A DNA stretch of 64,000 bases from Frankia sp. RB7 (GCA_030403585.1 JAUEPE010000009.1:1-64000); one strand, 5' to 3'. Shown: positions 33,261 to 42,912, numbered from the stretch's first letter. A program made the numbers and translations. Notes: generated by a model from the sequence alone, not told the origin.

Positions 33261-35174
33261 TTACAGGTACTTCACCAGCGAGAGCTGCGCGAGGTTGGCG
33301 GTAGTCTGGTAAGACGCCTGCAGCGCGTTCTGGAGCGACAGGATTTCGCTCGCGACCTGGTCGGGCGCGGCCGACTCCGCCTGGTCGACGATGTTCTGCA
33401 GCTGCGCCTTGGCCTGGGTCTGGCGCGTGGTCGCGTCCTTCATCGTGTTCTGGGACATCGCGATGTCGGTCTGGATGTCCTCGATCTTCTGCTGCCCTGC
33501 CTGCGGCGTCAGCGCCTGCGTGGTGCGCAGGCTCAGCGCTGCGACTTGCGCGCCCGAATATTGCCCGGTTGGCGAGGTCGAGAACGTGCCGTACACGGCA
33601 ACCGCCTGCAACTGCTTGCGGATCGCGTCCTCGTCGGCCTGGGCGCCATATTGCACCGTGACGGAATCGTCGACCCGCGCTACCGCGGTGGAGCGCGCCG
33701 AGCCCGGCCCGTCATTGCCGGTGTACCATTTCACTGTCGTGGCCGAGCCGTTCACAAGCGTCGTCGCCGAGCTCGCAGGCGTCGAGCCGACCCGCAGCGG
33801 CGGCTGCGTGGCGGTGATCGGGGTTGTGCTGAAGCCAAGCGCACCCAGCGCGGCGGTCGCGCCCGGCGTCGAGCCCGAAATACTCAGGCTCGCCGCATCG
33901 TCGGTGTTGATCGTGATCGAGCCGCCGTGGATGGTCGACGGCTTCGAGGTGCCCGTGATGGCGTCGATCTTGCTCATCAGGGTCTGGATGCTGTCGGTGA
34001 CGTTGAGCTGGTTGCCGGTCGCGCCCGAGGCGACGAAGCTCAGCGTGGTGCCATTGACGGTGATGGTGTCGCCGGCGGAGAAGCCCGGCGAAATCGAATC
34101 CGAAGGCGCCGTGCCCGACAGCGCGGTGGTGCCGCTGATCGGTGCCGCCGGGGTCGCCTGGTTGGTCTGGGCAGCGCCGATCGCCGAACTATCGGTATTG
34201 AAGAAATTGTCGCCGGCGGCCACGGCCGATGCCGCCACCAGCGAGGTGTTGGCGAGCTTCGTGATCGCGGTGTTTAGCGCGGTGTTGAGGTTCGACGCCG
34301 TGATGTTCGGGTCCGGAGCAACCACCGGAACGACATTGGGGTTCCCGGGGTCGATTGCAAAGCTGCCGACCGGCGTCGGCGTGGCGCTGGACGCGGTCAG
34401 ATCGATCTGTTCGGTCGAACCATCCGGCAGCGTGAACTGAACGCTGAGCTTGTCGCCGTTGCTCGGGTTGACGCCGTTGAGATCGACCGAGAATGACACC
34501 GGCGAGCCGCTCGGGCCGGTGACGGTCGCGCCGGTCAGCGTCGAGGACACTGCGGCGATCTTCAGACCGAACGGCGATCCCGCGACATCCTCCGACACGC
34601 TCACCGAGCTCGGTGTCGGCTGCGACTGCACCAGCCGCCCCATCCCGTTGGCGCCTAGGTCGGCGGCCTGGCGCTCGGCCATGACGGTCTTCAGGCCCGC
34701 CTGCGTCGTGGTGCCGTTGATGATGTCGCCGGCGTTGGCTACCGACTGCGTGTTGTAGGCGGTCCCGGAGAACAGGTAGCGGTTGCCCGACTGCGTGTTG
34801 AGAACGCCGACCATCGAGCCGAACTGCGCGGCGGCGGTGTTCTGCGCCACCGTCTGACCGTTGACGTTGAGATCCTGCGACGAGGTGGCCGAGCCCGTCT
34901 GCACCGTGTTGCGGATCGTCGTCAGCGACTGCAGCGCGGTGTTTTCGAGGTTGATGTTGACGTTGACGTTGGTCATCGTGTCGGTATAGGCGGCGATGTT
35001 CGAAAGCTGCGCGCGCGAGGCGATCGCAAAACCTTCGTTGGTCCCCATGCCGGAATAGTTCTGCGACAGCTTGCCGGTCGAGAGCTGCGTCGACAGGTCG
35101 GTGAGCTGCTGGTTGATGTTGCGGATCTGAGCGCCGAGAACCGACGAGCCGTAATTGATGCTGCTGATCGACAT
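33261..35174 (-). CDS. flgL: flagellar hook-associated protein FlgL (HAP3)
   Basis: FlgL joins the filament to FlgK. The 637-residue protein is about twice the enterobacterial length. The flagellin-like N-terminus (LTDLSTQLSTGKLSQNYSGM, about residues 24-43), SGNRYLFSGT and the C-terminal helix ending LQASYQTTANLAQLSLVKYL are standard. The excess is an insertion with a Flagellin_IN-like module (about 367-455, GDTITVNGTTLSF to GALGFS) closely like those in the flagellins and FlgE. It starts 20 bases after flgK. Confidence 0.94.
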   Translation of the reverse strand: MSISSINYGSSVLGAQIRNINQQLTDLSTQLSTGKLSQNYSGMGTNEGFAIASRAQLSNIAAYTDTMTNVNVNINLENTALQSLTTIRNTVQTGSATSSQDLNVNGQTVAQNTAAAQFGSMVGVLNTQSGNRYLFSGTAYNTQSVANAGDIINGTTTQAGLKTVMAERQAADLGANGMGRLVQSQPTPSSVSVSEDVAGSPFGLKIAAVSSTLTGATVTGPSGSPVSFSVDLNGVNPSNGDKLSVQFTLPDGSTEQIDLTASSATPTPVGSFAIDPGNPNVVPVVAPDPNITASNLNTALNTAITKLANTSLVAASAVAAGDNFFNTDSSAIGAAQTNQATPAAPISGTTALSGTAPSDSISPGFSAGDTITVNGTTLSFVASGATGNQLNVTDSIQTLMSKIDAITGTSKPSTIHGGSITINTDDAASLSISGSTPGATAALGALGFSTTPITATQPPLRVGSTPASSATTLVNGSATTVKWYTGNDGPGSARSTAVARVDDSVTVQYGAQADEDAIRKQLQAVAVYGTFSTSPTGQYSGAQVAALSLRTTQALTPQAGQQKIEDIQTDIAMSQNTMKDATTRQTQAKAQLQNIVDQAESAAPDQVASEILSLQNALQASYQTTANLAQLSLVKYL

Positions 35175-35194
35175 GTTTCAGAGCCTTGCACTGG

Positions 35195-37075
35195 TTACAC
35201 TTGAGCCTGGAGCAGCGTATTCATCATGCTCTGCACCACCGACATCACATGGGCGTTGGCGGCATAGGCATTCTGGAGCTGGATCAGGTTCGACATCTCC
35301 GAGTCCAGATTGACGCTGGAGGTCGAGTTGAACTTGGCCTGGAGCGTCGAGACCACGACGCTCTGGCCCTGCTGGAGCGCGGTCGCCTGGGTCGAGGCGT
35401 TGGCCTGCACGCTCAGGAACTGCTGCAGATAATTCGAGACGCTGCCGCTGAACGGCTGGCTCGCCGAGCCGAGACCGGTCTGCGGCGAATAGGAAAACAC
35501 GGTATTTGTGAGCTGCGAATAGAGATAGTCCGAGCGCGTGGTGTCGCCGGTGGGCGTCACCGGCGAGGTGCTGTAGACTGACAGCTTGGTCGGGTCGGTG
35601 ACCAGTGACGGGTTGACCGAAATGCGGCCTGCAAGACCGGTCATCTGCGAACCCGACGCCGTGATCGCACCGGTGTAGAGCGCCGTGCTGCCGTCGGTGA
35701 ACAGCGGCAATTGCGGGCTGCCTGAGGTCAGCGACGAGATCGTCTTGGTGCTCGACGCCGAATTGACCTTGGCGAGGCCGGAATTATCGTCCGTGACCCG
35801 CAGCGTCGTCGCGGTCGCCGGCGAGGGGGCGGCGGAGAAGGTCAGGTGCGAGCCTGATAGCGCGGTGTTGAGCGCGGACGCAATCGCGCCCATGCCGCCG
35901 GAGAAATTGACTCCGATCTGCATCGGATTGGCGTTCGTGGCGTTCTGAAGCGGCAGCGCCGCCGAATCGGTCACGTTCACCAGCGTGATCTGGCGCTGCG
36001 TGTTGGTGGAGTCGGTATAGCTGATATTGACGGTGTTGCCCGGTTGCGCGCCGGCGAGATCGATGTCGAAGCCCGCGGGCGGACCGGAGACGGTGCTGCC
36101 CGCCGTAGTCTTGTCCGACAGCGCGCTCGACATCGTCGCCGCGAGTTGGTCGACCTGGTTCTGCGCCTGCACCAGCGTCTGGTCGCGCAGCTTCAGGTCG
36201 GCCGCGATCTGGCCCGAGGAGATCACGCTGTTGCCGGCGACGTCGATCGACGAACCGTTCGGCAGCTTGATATTGAGCGCTCCGACCCCGGACTTGGCCG
36301 GATCGGAGTTGTAGAGCGAAGTCGCCGACAACGCGCCGACAGACGAGAAGGAGAACTGCGAGGCGAGCCCCGCACCGACCAGCTGGATACCGGTGGTGGT
36401 GAAGATATTGGCCTGGTTCGATCCGTCGGTGGTGACGCGGACGTCGACATATTTCGACAGCGAGTTGATGGCCTGGTCGCGCTGGTCCATCAGCGTGGCC
36501 GCGGACGGATCGTTCGCTGCCAGGCCCTGAAGCTTGGTGTTGATGTCGGCAATCTGGTTCATCGCCGAGTTGGCCGCCTGTGCCGAGGTGCCGAGATCCT
36601 GCTCGACATTGGAGCGCAGCGACTGGATGCCCTTGGTGGTGACGTTGAGCTGCGTCGCCAGTGCCTGCGCGGCGCCGACCGCGACCGTCTGCGCCGACGA
36701 CGAGCCCGCGCTCGTAGAGAGTGCCTGGAGCGAGCTGGTGAAATTGTTCAGCGCGGTTTCGAGCGTCCCGCTGCCGCCGGGGTTGCCATAGACGTTCTGA
36801 AGCTGCTTCAGAATGTTGGCGGTCTGGTCGGCATAGCCGCTGCCGCCGGTCTCGGTGCGCAGCTGGTTCTGCACATAGCTGTCGATTTCCCGGCTGACGC
36901 CGGTCGTCTTCGCCGTCGACCCGAAGTCGCCGGTGGTGACCTCGATCTGGTTCGGCGTCTGGGCGACGTAACCCGGCGTCTGCGAGTTTGCGACGTTCGA
37001 CGAGACGATCGACAGCGCTGCCTGGTTGGCACGCAAACCGCTCATCGCACTGGCAAGGGCTGAACTCAAACCCAT
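35195..37075 (-). CDS. flgK: flagellar hook-associated protein FlgK (HAP1)
   Basis: FlgK forms the first hook-filament junction layer. The 626-residue protein has the N-terminal ALSIVSSNVANSQTPGYV rod/hook motif (about residues 20-37), the long helix MNQIADINTKLQGL, DQRDQAINSLSKYVDV (about 192-207) and the C-terminal NLDSEMSNLIQLQNAYAANA helix. A beta-rich insertion occupies about 330-470. It is the middle gene of flgE-flgK-flgL, 35 bases after flgE. Confidence 0.95.
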   Translation of the reverse strand: MGLSSALASAMSGLRANQAALSIVSSNVANSQTPGYVAQTPNQIEVTTGDFGSTAKTTGVSREIDSYVQNQLRTETGGSGYADQTANILKQLQNVYGNPGGSGTLETALNNFTSSLQALSTSAGSSSAQTVAVGAAQALATQLNVTTKGIQSLRSNVEQDLGTSAQAANSAMNQIADINTKLQGLAANDPSAATLMDQRDQAINSLSKYVDVRVTTDGSNQANIFTTTGIQLVGAGLASQFSFSSVGALSATSLYNSDPAKSGVGALNIKLPNGSSIDVAGNSVISSGQIAADLKLRDQTLVQAQNQVDQLAATMSSALSDKTTAGSTVSGPPAGFDIDLAGAQPGNTVNISYTDSTNTQRQITLVNVTDSAALPLQNATNANPMQIGVNFSGGMGAIASALNTALSGSHLTFSAAPSPATATTLRVTDDNSGLAKVNSASSTKTISSLTSGSPQLPLFTDGSTALYTGAITASGSQMTGLAGRISVNPSLVTDPTKLSVYSTSPVTPTGDTTRSDYLYSQLTNTVFSYSPQTGLGSASQPFSGSVSNYLQQFLSVQANASTQATALQQGQSVVVSTLQAKFNSTSSVNLDSEMSNLIQLQNAYAANAHVMSVVQSMMNTLLQAQV

Positions 37076-37110
37076 CTTGACTAGCCGCCTTTGGTTACGT
37101 TACGCGCCAA

Positions 37111-39363
37111 TCAGCGCAACACGTTCAAGAGGTCCTGCACCATCGAATTCGCCGTCGTGATCACCTTGGTGTTGGCCGAATAGGCCTGCTGGGTCACGAT
37201 CAGCTTAGTGAATTCGTCGGCGATGTCGGTGTTGGATCCCTCCAGCGACGAACCGCTGATGGCGCCCGATGCGCCGGCGATCGCCGGACCCGACTGGTCG
37301 GTCACTGCATAGGCGCCGCCATCCATCGCCTTCAAATAGTTGGTGCCGTTGAAGTGCGACAGCGTCACCTGAGCGAGGTCGAGGTTCTGGCCGTTGGAGA
37401 AGGTGCCGACCACGATGCCGTTGTTGTTGACGGCGACCGAGCGGAGCTGACCGGCGGCGTAGCCGTTCTGCGTGATGGTATTGATGGTCACCGCGCCGCT
37501 CGTGCTCGCGTACTGCGTCAGCCCGCCGGTGGAAATGTTGAAGGCCACCGAGCCAAGAGACTGGCCGCTGACGGAAACGTTGTTGATGGTGATGCCCGAA
37601 CCGGCCGGCGACGTCAGCGAGCCGTCGTTGGCAAAGGTGAAAGCCTGCCCGGTGTTGACCCAGCCGACCTGCGAACCCGTCGCGTTCGGGTCAGTCTGGT
37701 AGAACAGGTTCCAGGTGTCGGAATGGCCTGCGCCGAGCGTCGCGCTGTCAGTTTTGGCCCAGCGCAGTTGCAGGTTCACCGGGGTACCGGCTGCGTTGTA
37801 GGCGGTCACAGCACCGCCGCTAATCGATTCCTTGGTGAAGGTGGCGATGTCGTTGCCGATTACGGTTCCGGTGCCGGCGGTGCCGCCGCCGTTGCGGTTC
37901 ATAGTGATGGTCGAGGTGAAGCCGAGCGCGGCAAAAGCGGAGCTATTGGAGCTGGCCACCGACAGGTTGGAGACGGTGCCGGTGTTCAGCGAGATCACAC
38001 CACCGGTGCTGACCGAGGAGCCTGATGCGCCGGAGAGAGCGTCGATCTTGCCGAGCAAGGTCGTGATGTTGTCGGTGATATTGATCTGGTTCGCACCAGA
38101 GGCGCCGGCGGTCATGAAGGTCAGCGTCTGGCCGTCGACCGTGATGGTATCGCCGGCGGCGAAGCCCGACGAGAGTGTTTGTGCGCCGCCTGGCGTCGCG
38201 CTGCCGCTCAGCACCGTGGAGCCCGAAATCGCGGGCGTGGACAGCACGTTGCCGCCCCGTGTCACGGTGCTGATGCCGAGCGCCGTCGCTGCCGTGCCGC
38301 TGCCGATCGAGACGTCGGTCGTCGCGCCGCTGGCGATCTGGATGTTGCCGCTGGCAGTCAGCGTTGCGGTGACCCCGGTGCCGCCAGCCGTTTGGATCGC
38401 GCTCAAGATGCTGGCAACCGTGGCGGTCGTACCCGATCCCAGACCGATCGTGGTGTTGCTGCCGCTCGGCGTAACGGTCGTGCTCGTGTCGAAGGTGATC
38501 GTGTGGCCGTTGATTGTGAGCGTCTGGCCGCTCAATCCAGCGAGGATGCTCGACGCGAGATGAACGCCTGCGGTGCCATCGAGGGACGTCGTTGTCGATG
38601 CCGCAGCCGAGGAGTTGTTCTGGAGCGCAGTCGTGCCAGTTGCAGTCGTCGAAGAATAGGCGGTCCGGATGTTGCCGGTGGCGGCCGCGCCGGAGGCCAC
38701 TGCATTGGTGTAGGGCGCGGGCGGCGTGCCCACGGACAGCGGGTTCGAGGCATAATCCGACGGATTGAGTCCACCCGCGGCCAACAGCGTGCCGGTGGTC
38801 GCGGTCGAGCTCGCCACCGTGTTCGGTTGGGTCGGCAGGTTCGCCGCATATTCGATCGAGGTCGTCGCCTGCGCCGGGACGAAGTTGTTCTGGAATTGCA
38901 GCACCGTCGGCACGCTGCCGGTCGGATTGCCGGTCTTCGGGTCGACCGTGACGCCCATCAGATAGTAGCCGGCGCCATTGACGAGATTGCCGTTGGCATT
39001 GACCTGGAAATCACCGCGGCGGCTGTAATAAGTGACGCCGTCGAACACCGGCACGTTGTCGACGACGCCGCTTGCCTTCTGCACCGAGAAGAAGCCGTCG
39101 CCAGTGATCGCCATGTTGGTGGCGACGCTGGAGGCCGAGATCGTGCCCTGGGTGGTGATGGTTGCTTGCGCGTGCGCGGTGACACCGCCTGCGACCTGCT
39201 TGTTCGGCACGGAGGCGTCGGGGATGAGATCCTCGAAGCTGGTCCCGATGCCCTTGTAACCGGTGGTGGATGCGTTCGCGATGTTGCCTGAGATGTTCTG
39301 AAGCGCGTAGGACTGCGCCTGCAGGCCACCCACCGAGGTGTTCATTGCATCGAAGATACCCAT
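37111..39363 (-). CDS. flgE: flagellar hook protein FlgE (large form)
   Basis: FlgE builds the hook. The 750-residue protein is much longer than the ~400-residue enteric form. The ends are canonical: SGNIANASTTGYKGI (about residues 25-39), MAITGDGFFSVQ (84-95) and the C-terminal NTDIADEFTKLIVTQQAYSA. The insertion holds two Flagellin_IN-like modules, about 279-365 (GQTLTINGHTITF) and 404-495 (GDTITVDGQTLTF), related to those in FliC and FlgL. It is the first gene of the flgEKL operon, behind a sigma54-type promoter. Confidence 0.95.
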   Translation of the reverse strand: MGIFDAMNTSVGGLQAQSYALQNISGNIANASTTGYKGIGTSFEDLIPDASVPNKQVAGGVTAHAQATITTQGTISASSVATNMAITGDGFFSVQKASGVVDNVPVFDGVTYYSRRGDFQVNANGNLVNGAGYYLMGVTVDPKTGNPTGSVPTVLQFQNNFVPAQATTSIEYAANLPTQPNTVASSTATTGTLLAAGGLNPSDYASNPLSVGTPPAPYTNAVASGAAATGNIRTAYSSTTATGTTALQNNSSAAASTTTSLDGTAGVHLASSILAGLSGQTLTINGHTITFDTSTTVTPSGSNTTIGLGSGTTATVASILSAIQTAGGTGVTATLTASGNIQIASGATTDVSIGSGTAATALGISTVTRGGNVLSTPAISGSTVLSGSATPGGAQTLSSGFAAGDTITVDGQTLTFMTAGASGANQINITDNITTLLGKIDALSGASGSSVSTGGVISLNTGTVSNLSVASSNSSAFAALGFTSTITMNRNGGGTAGTGTVIGNDIATFTKESISGGAVTAYNAAGTPVNLQLRWAKTDSATLGAGHSDTWNLFYQTDPNATGSQVGWVNTGQAFTFANDGSLTSPAGSGITINNVSVSGQSLGSVAFNISTGGLTQYASTSGAVTINTITQNGYAAGQLRSVAVNNNGIVVGTFSNGQNLDLAQVTLSHFNGTNYLKAMDGGAYAVTDQSGPAIAGASGAISGSSLEGSNTDIADEFTKLIVTQQAYSANTKVITTANSMVQDLLNVLR

Positions 39364-39427
39364 AACTTTGCCTCCAGATCCGATCTCGGCGGCCGGCAGA
39401 CCCGTGGCCGCATTCGGAGGAGACGTC

Positions 39428-39442
39428 GCAAGGCCTATGCCA
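39428..39442 (-). promoter_or_regulatory. sigma54-type promoter of flgE operon
   Basis: On the minus strand TGGCATA-GGCC-TTGC matches TGGCACG-N4-TTGC with the -12 element perfect and two changes at the end of the -24 element. Transcription would start near 39416, 53 bases before the flgE ATG. Confidence 0.7.
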
Positions 39443-39481
39443 ATGCGGGTATCTTAATAAAATCAATGACTTAAATAGAAA

Positions 39482-39505
39482 TGCCCCGGTCGGATGACCG
39501 GGGCA
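39482..39505 (-). terminator. terminator of msrB
   Basis: TGCCCCGGTC-ATCC-GACCGGGGCA on the minus strand is followed by TTTCTATTTAAG. A second palindrome (TTGCCGGGCCGGCAA) lies between it and the msrB stop. Confidence 0.75.
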
Positions 39506-39542
39506 CAATTGCCGGGCCGGCAACAATTGCCGGGACGAAACC

Positions 39543-40043
39543 TTAGGTGGCGGAAGCCGACGCCGGGTGGAAGACCAGCCCGAAACCGTCGATGCAGTAG
39601 CGCAATCCGGTCGGCTTCGGACCGTCGTCGAAGACGTGGCCGAGATGGCCGCCGCAGCGGCGGCAATGCACCTCGGTGCGGAGCATGCCGAAGGTGCGAT
39701 CCTCGGTCTTGCCGATATTGCCCTCGATCGGCTGGTAGAAGCTCGGCCAACCCGTCCCGCTCTCGAACTTGGTCTCAGAGGCGAACAGCGGCAGGTCGCA
39801 GCCGGCGCAGGCGAAGGTGCCTTTGCGATGCTCCTTCAGCAGCGGGCTGGTGCCAGGCCGTTCGGTTCCTTCCTTGCGCAGGATCTCATATTGCTGCGGC
39901 GTCAATTGTGCACGCCACTCGGCGTCGGTCTTCTCGATCTCGAACTTCTCGGCGGCTTGAGCCGGGGTTGCTCTCAGCCAGCGGAAGGCCGAGAGGCCAA
40001 ACAGGCCGGCGACGGTCGTCAACAGGATGCGGCGGTCAAACAT
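39543..40043 (-). CDS. msrB: peptide-methionine (R)-S-oxide reductase MsrB, exported form
   Basis: MsrB repairs oxidised methionine. The ATG at 40043 is preceded by GGAGAAAG. The 166-residue protein begins [15 protein letters not shown], a twin-arginine-like signal ending near ATPAQA, so it is probably periplasmic. The catalytic domain has the zinc pairs CAGC and CRRC, GTGWPSF and the catalytic Cys in LRYCIDGFG; the usual RYCINS is changed to RYCIDG. It lies upstream of the flgE operon with its own terminator. Confidence 0.9.
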   Translation of the reverse strand: MFDRRILLTTVAGLFGLSAFRWLRATPAQAAEKFEIEKTDAEWRAQLTPQQYEILRKEGTERPGTSPLLKEHRKGTFACAGCDLPLFASETKFESGTGWPSFYQPIEGNIGKTEDRTFGMLRTEVHCRRCGGHLGHVFDDGPKPTGLRYCIDGFGLVFHPASASAT

Positions 40044-40128
40044 GTCTTTCTCCGTGCGCTGGAAGTTCACGCCCTGAGATACGGGTTCTAACGGCGGACG
40101 TTACACTTCCAGGCGGGATTTTTTCAAC

Positions 40129-41589
40129 TTATTGCGAGACGCCCTGCTCCTGGGAGGCCGGTTCCGCCTCCTCCGTGGCAGCCGGCTGCGGCGCCGCAGC
40201 CACCCGCGGCCGAACCCCGGGCGGCGGACGGCGGGGACCGGTGCCGGCAGCCCGGTTGGCCTCAGCCAGCCGCGCCTCCCGTTCCCTGTCCTTGACCCGC
40301 GCCCGCTCGCGGTAGCGGGCGAGCGACCCGGCTGCGACGGAACTCGCCCTGCCCCAGATGCCGACCAATTGGCCCGCAACCCGTCCGGTGGTGCCGCCGG
40401 CCCAGACCAGCTCGAACGGCGAGAACAGCTTCCAGCGCTCGTCGCCCCACAGGATGCTGCGCGCGATCAGCTGCCCGGCCATGGCCGAGGTGTTCATGCC
40501 CTGGCGGCCGAACCCGCTCGCCACCCACAGGCCTTTGCGCAACTGGCCGATCTGCGGCATGCCGTGCACGGTCTGGCCGGTGGCGCCGCCGAACGTCTCG
40601 GAGATCTCGACATTGCCGAGCTGGGGAAAGATCGTGCGGATCCGCCGCCTGATGCTACCGGCAAAGCGCTGCGGCCGCGCCGCCCAGGTGGTCTCCGGGC
40701 TCTCCCACATCAGGCGGTCGCCATCGACGATGCGGAAATGATCGACGCCATCGGAATCCATCACCGATCCCTTGAAACCGATGATCTCGTGCACCCGCTC
40801 GCCGAGCGGCGCGGTGATGCCGGCATAGCGCCAGACTGGCAGCAGCGTCTCCGACAGCCGCCGCAACGGCGCGCCGAGATGGATGTTGCCGGCGAGCACG
40901 ATGTGCGTGGCGCGCAGCCGCGCCGACGGCGTGACGATGCGCTTGCGGATGCCGGAATGATCGATGCTGACGACCGGCGTATCTTCGAAGATGCGGGCAC
41001 CGGCCCGCCGCGCCAGCGCGGCCAGGCCGTGCACATATTTGCGGCCGTCGACCTGGAATGCTTTGGGGTAATAGACGCCGTGGAAGTAACGATCGGTCTT
41101 GAGCGCCTCGCGGACGCGATCGACCTGCCAGCCTTCGACCTCAGTGTCGAAATCCTCGTTCAGCATCTGGAGCCGGCTGATCAGCCGGTCGCCGGCATCG
41201 ACGTTGGAGACCTCCAATACCCCGTCGGTGAGGCCGATGCCCGGCATGTTCTCTTCGGTGGCGTTGGCCCGGACGAACTCGGCGCCCTCCTTCGAGAGCG
41301 TCCACAATTCGCTGGCGTCCTCGAAGCCGATGCGCTCGATCAGCTCGGTGAGCGGCAGCGCGAAGCCCGGCGTCACGGCGCCGAGCTGGTTGCCGGAGGC
41401 GTTCCAGCCGATATGGCGGCCCTCGAGCACCGCGACGCTGGCCCCGAGCCGGGCCGCCTCCAGCGCAATGGAGAGGCCGGCAAGCCCCGCCCCGACCACG
41501 CAAATGTCGGCGTCGAGATCGAACGACAGCCGCGCACGTTCACGAAAGCCGGCTTCTTCCTGGGACACGCTTGTGAAAGTCTCGCTCAT
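40129..41589 (-). CDS. FAD-dependent oxidoreductase (DAO family)
   Basis: This 486-residue protein has the N-terminal FAD-binding motif VVGAGLAGLSIALEAARLG (GxGxxG, about residues 32-50), HIGWNASGNQLGAV and the C-terminal FAD site with LWVASGFGRQGMNTSAMAGQ. The family oxidises secondary amines and D-amino acids; gamma-glutamylputrescine oxidase is one close type, but the substrate cannot be fixed here. A Pro/Ala/Arg-rich tail of about 60 residues ending in TEEAEPASQEQ is not part of the fold. It is divergent from the SixA-like gene. Confidence 0.85.
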   Translation of the reverse strand: MSETFTSVSQEEAGFRERARLSFDLDADICVVGAGLAGLSIALEAARLGASVAVLEGRHIGWNASGNQLGAVTPGFALPLTELIERIGFEDASELWTLSKEGAEFVRANATEENMPGIGLTDGVLEVSNVDAGDRLISRLQMLNEDFDTEVEGWQVDRVREALKTDRYFHGVYYPKAFQVDGRKYVHGLAALARRAGARIFEDTPVVSIDHSGIRKRIVTPSARLRATHIVLAGNIHLGAPLRRLSETLLPVWRYAGITAPLGERVHEIIGFKGSVMDSDGVDHFRIVDGDRLMWESPETTWAARPQRFAGSIRRRIRTIFPQLGNVEISETFGGATGQTVHGMPQIGQLRKGLWVASGFGRQGMNTSAMAGQLIARSILWGDERWKLFSPFELVWAGGTTGRVAGQLVGIWGRASSVAAGSLARYRERARVKDREREARLAEANRAAGTGPRRPPPGVRPRVAAAPQPAATEEAEPASQEQGVSQ

Positions 41590-41699
41590 GTCGTTTTGTC
41601 AACGGATCAATCTTCTTAAAGGACCAATCGGGCGCTTGTCACCTTGTCCTCAACCGGCGCCTGTAGATTATTCTGGACGTGGAACGATTCGAGAATGCC

Positions 41700-42236
41700 A
41701 TGCGCCGTTTGATGCTGCTGCGTCACGCCAAGACCGAGACCGACGCGCCGAGCGGCCGCGACCAGGACCGCCGGCTCGACGACCGGGGCCAGAAGGATGC
41801 CGCCGACATGGGCGACTGGATCGCCACCCATCCCCCCGTCCCCGAGATGGTGCTGGTGTCGCACGCCGTCCGTGCCCGGCAGACCTGGGACACCGCCTGG
41901 CAGGCGATGAAGGACCGCGTCGCAGCGCCGCAGGTCGAGATTCTGCCGGAACTCTACGGCGCCGATCCCGCGCAGATCCTCGAAACTATTCGCACTGCAA
42001 CCGTCGCGGCCAATCCCAGGCAATTGCTGCTGGTCGGGCACAATCCGGGCATGCACGAGGCCAGCCTGATGCTGATGGGCAGCGGCGATCCGGTCGGCGC
42101 CAAGGCGCTTGCCGACAATCTGCCCACGGCGGGGCTTGCGGTCCTCGACTTTGACGTCAAGGATTGGGGCGACGTGGCCTACCGCCGCGGCAAACTGGTG
42201 CTGTTCGTCAGCCCCAAGTTGCTTCGACTGGGATGA
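41700..42236 (+). CDS. SixA-like histidine phosphatase family protein
   Basis: The 178-residue protein belongs to the histidine phosphatase superfamily. The catalytic motif LLRHAKTET is at residues 6-14, the second catalytic His is in LLVGHNPGMHE, and SHAVRARQTWDT supplies the phosphate-pocket Arg. It is close to SixA and its rhizobial homologues, which dephosphorylate phosphohistidine in phosphotransfer proteins. The ATG at 41700 puts the motif at the usual distance; a GTG at 41679 is an alternative. The target is unknown. Confidence 0.85.
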   Translation: MRRLMLLRHAKTETDAPSGRDQDRRLDDRGQKDAADMGDWIATHPPVPEMVLVSHAVRARQTWDTAWQAMKDRVAAPQVEILPELYGADPAQILETIRTATVAANPRQLLLVGHNPGMHEASLMLMGSGDPVGAKALADNLPTAGLAVLDFDVKDWGDVAYRRGKLVLFVSPKLLRLG

Positions 42237-42310
42237 GACGCGCGGGCGCCGTCTCATCCGGTTGATCCAGCTTGGTCCCGAGATCTCGACTGGAAGATTT
42301 GGAGGCGCAG

Positions 42311-42736
42311 ATGTTCAAGTCCATTCTCGTACCCATCGACCTCGCCGACACCGATCTGGCAAAGCCTGCGATCGCGACCGCGACCACGCTGTCGCAGAAC
42401 TGGAGCGGATCGGTCCGGCTGCTCAACGTGCTGCCGATGACACCGGTGATGCTCGCCGAATACGTCCCGGCCGACTTTGACGAGCAGCAACGCCAGACCT
42501 CGGAAGAGGCGCTCGCCATCGTCGCGCGCGAATCCGGCATCGAGGCGTCCCACATCTCGAGCGTGGTGCGCCAGGGCGGCATCTATCACGAGATCCTGGA
42601 GGAAGCCGTGCACATGAAGGCCGATCTGATCGTGATGACCTCGCATCGGCCCGCGATGCGCACCTATTTCCTCGGCTCCAACGCCGGGCATGTGGTGCGC
42701 TATGCCAAGTGCTCGGTGCTGGTGGTGAGGCACTGA
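42311..42736 (+). CDS. universal stress protein (UspA family)
   Basis: The ATG at 42311 is preceded by GGAGG. The 141-residue single-domain protein has the Usp start MFKSILVPIDLAD, VVRQGGIYHEILEEA and the nucleotide-binding end DLIVMTSHRPAMR then FLGSNAGHVVRYAKCSVLVV (G-2x-G-9x-G-S/T pattern). Such proteins bind ATP or act in stress survival. It follows the SixA-like gene by 74 bases and precedes a short repeat. Confidence 0.9.
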   Translation: MFKSILVPIDLADTDLAKPAIATATTLSQNWSGSVRLLNVLPMTPVMLAEYVPADFDEQQRQTSEEALAIVARESGIEASHISSVVRQGGIYHEILEEAVHMKADLIVMTSHRPAMRTYFLGSNAGHVVRYAKCSVLVVRH

Positions 42737-42753
42737 GCTCTCACCACGAACTC

Positions 42754-42840
42754 CGTCATTGCGAGGAGCTCTTGCGACGAAGCAATCCAGACTGCCTCCG
42801 CTAAAAGATTCTGGATTGCTTCGCTGCGCTCGCAATGACG
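42754..42840. repeat. short form of the CGTCATTGCGAG palindromic repeat
   Basis: This 87-base element has CGTCATTGCGAG and CTCGCAATGACG at its ends and an inner palindrome AGCAATCCAGA / TCTGGATTGCT. It equals the outer parts of the longer repeats at 8335-8522 and 50237-50426 without their internal block. Confidence 0.85.
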
Positions 42841-42912
42841 AGGAGACAGCCGGAGCCTCTCACTTGTGCTGCCGCAGGCCCGAATAGCCAGTCCTAACCT
42901 CGGAGCAATGTC

